Source of the DNA: UBA961 sp041191145
Lineage (GTDB): Bacteria > Bacteroidota > Ignavibacteria > Kapaibacteriales > UBA961
DNA length: 32,147 bases
Reading direction: 5' to 3'
Assembly: GCA_041191145.1 (NCBI GenBank)
Contig: JBEEPK010000019.1
Span: 1 to 32,147, forward strand
Shown: piece by piece, positions 31,952-32,147 of the stretch
Layout of the letters: each line of letters opens with the position of its first letter
How positions within the stretch are numbered: position 1 is the first letter of the stretch
Program-made: the position numbers and the translations under genes
The notes under the pieces: generated by a model
Seen by the model: the letters and a program-made list of their open reading frames with translations, nothing else
The model's database searches: none
Told to the model about the DNA's origin: nothing

Positions 31952-32147
31952 TCATTCTTTCAATGCGCCAGCCGTAAGACCTTCGATAATTTTCTTGCTG
32001 AAAAGCAAAAAGAGAATCAATACCGGTAATGCTGAAATCGAAGCACCAGCCATGAGATGTCCCCAATCGATGGATTGTCTGCCAATATAATACGCAAGAC
32101 CAACCGGCAATGTGCGCATTTCAGGAAGAGAAGTAAAAAGGAATGGA
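31952..32147 (-). CDS. Carbohydrate ABC transporter permease, MalG-type, C-terminal fragment
   Basis: The last 64 residues plus stop of an inner-membrane permease; the gene begins beyond the window. The sequence shows the end of the MalG/binding-protein-dependent permease domain: TLPVGLAYYIGRQSIDWGHL, then LMAGASISALPVLILFLLF as the final helix and the terminal KKIIEGLTAGALKE, which matches the characteristic GLTAGAxKG ending of sugar ABC permeases. The conserved EAA loop is outside the window. It converges on the GH31 glucosidase gene with no intervening base between stop codons, and completes a sugar-uptake setting with SemiSWEET. Confidence 0.9.
   Translation of the reverse strand, partial: PFLFTSLPEMRTLPVGLAYYIGRQSIDWGHLMAGASISALPVLILFLLFSKKIIEGLTAGALKE

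Noticed and set aside
1..32147. Defence island, CRISPR array, prophage or transposon
   Set aside because: No spaced repeats, integrase, transposase, Cas or restriction genes were seen; the content is housekeeping, transport and exported enzymes.

Overview
This is a compact, AT-rich bacterial chromosome segment with no rRNA, tRNA, CRISPR array, phage or insertion-sequence gene that I could recognise. The content suggests a Gram-negative member of the Bacteroidota/Chlorobiota (FCB) group, possibly a Kapabacteria-like lineage; this is inference. Supporting signs: two secreted proteins carry C-terminal domains resembling type IX secretion sorting domains; several genes are preceded by the TAnnTTTG promoter element known from Bacteroidota; most genes lack a strong Shine-Dalgarno sequence; and the SulP-carbonic anhydrase fusion, GH31 glucosidase and MCE protein suit an outer-membraned heterotroph.

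Layout. 1-2413: 3' end of uvrA converging on gyrB across a bidirectional hairpin. 2540-5571 (minus): FmdB-type zinc ribbon, then an orphan peptide-binding lipoprotein coupled by an ATGA overlap to an alpha/beta hydrolase. 5639-9064: TrmO (plus) converging on an MCE protein plus TPR-adenylate cyclase pair (minus). 9237-12055 (plus): a secreted protein coupled to a secreted M24 aminopeptidase, then a small unknown. 12050-13979 (minus): a type IX-sorted mini-protein and a CPA2 antiporter. 14265-15922 (plus): LOG-family enzyme and a divergent cytochrome b6-like protein. 15916-18599 (minus): PhoD-type phosphatase and secreted transglutaminase-like protein. 18683-21092: a YjbR-GNAT fusion converging on RqcH. 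21158-22953 (plus): amino acid permease coupled to a Rieske protein. 22929-27697 (minus): ClpC, then a SulP-carbonic anhydrase fusion. 27948-31951 (plus): GDPD, SemiSWEET and GH31 alpha-glucosidase, meeting the 3' end of a MalG-type sugar ABC permease (minus).

The most interesting object is the cytochrome b6-like protein at 14861-15922. It keeps the histidines for the p-side heme but has isoleucine at both n-side heme positions, a serine in place of the PEWY glutamate, and an insertion of about 45 residues after its first helix. Its possible partner, an intact Rieske protein, lies about 6.6 kb away behind an amino acid permease. Second is the SulP-carbonic anhydrase fusion, in which about 13 residues of the highly conserved first membrane segment are missing in frame. 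Third is a cluster of TGACA/TGTCA half-sites before the LOG/cytochrome operon. Almost all convergent gene pairs overlap or abut at their stop codons, so intrinsic terminators are rare. The 3' end of the window looks like a small sugar-acquisition locus.
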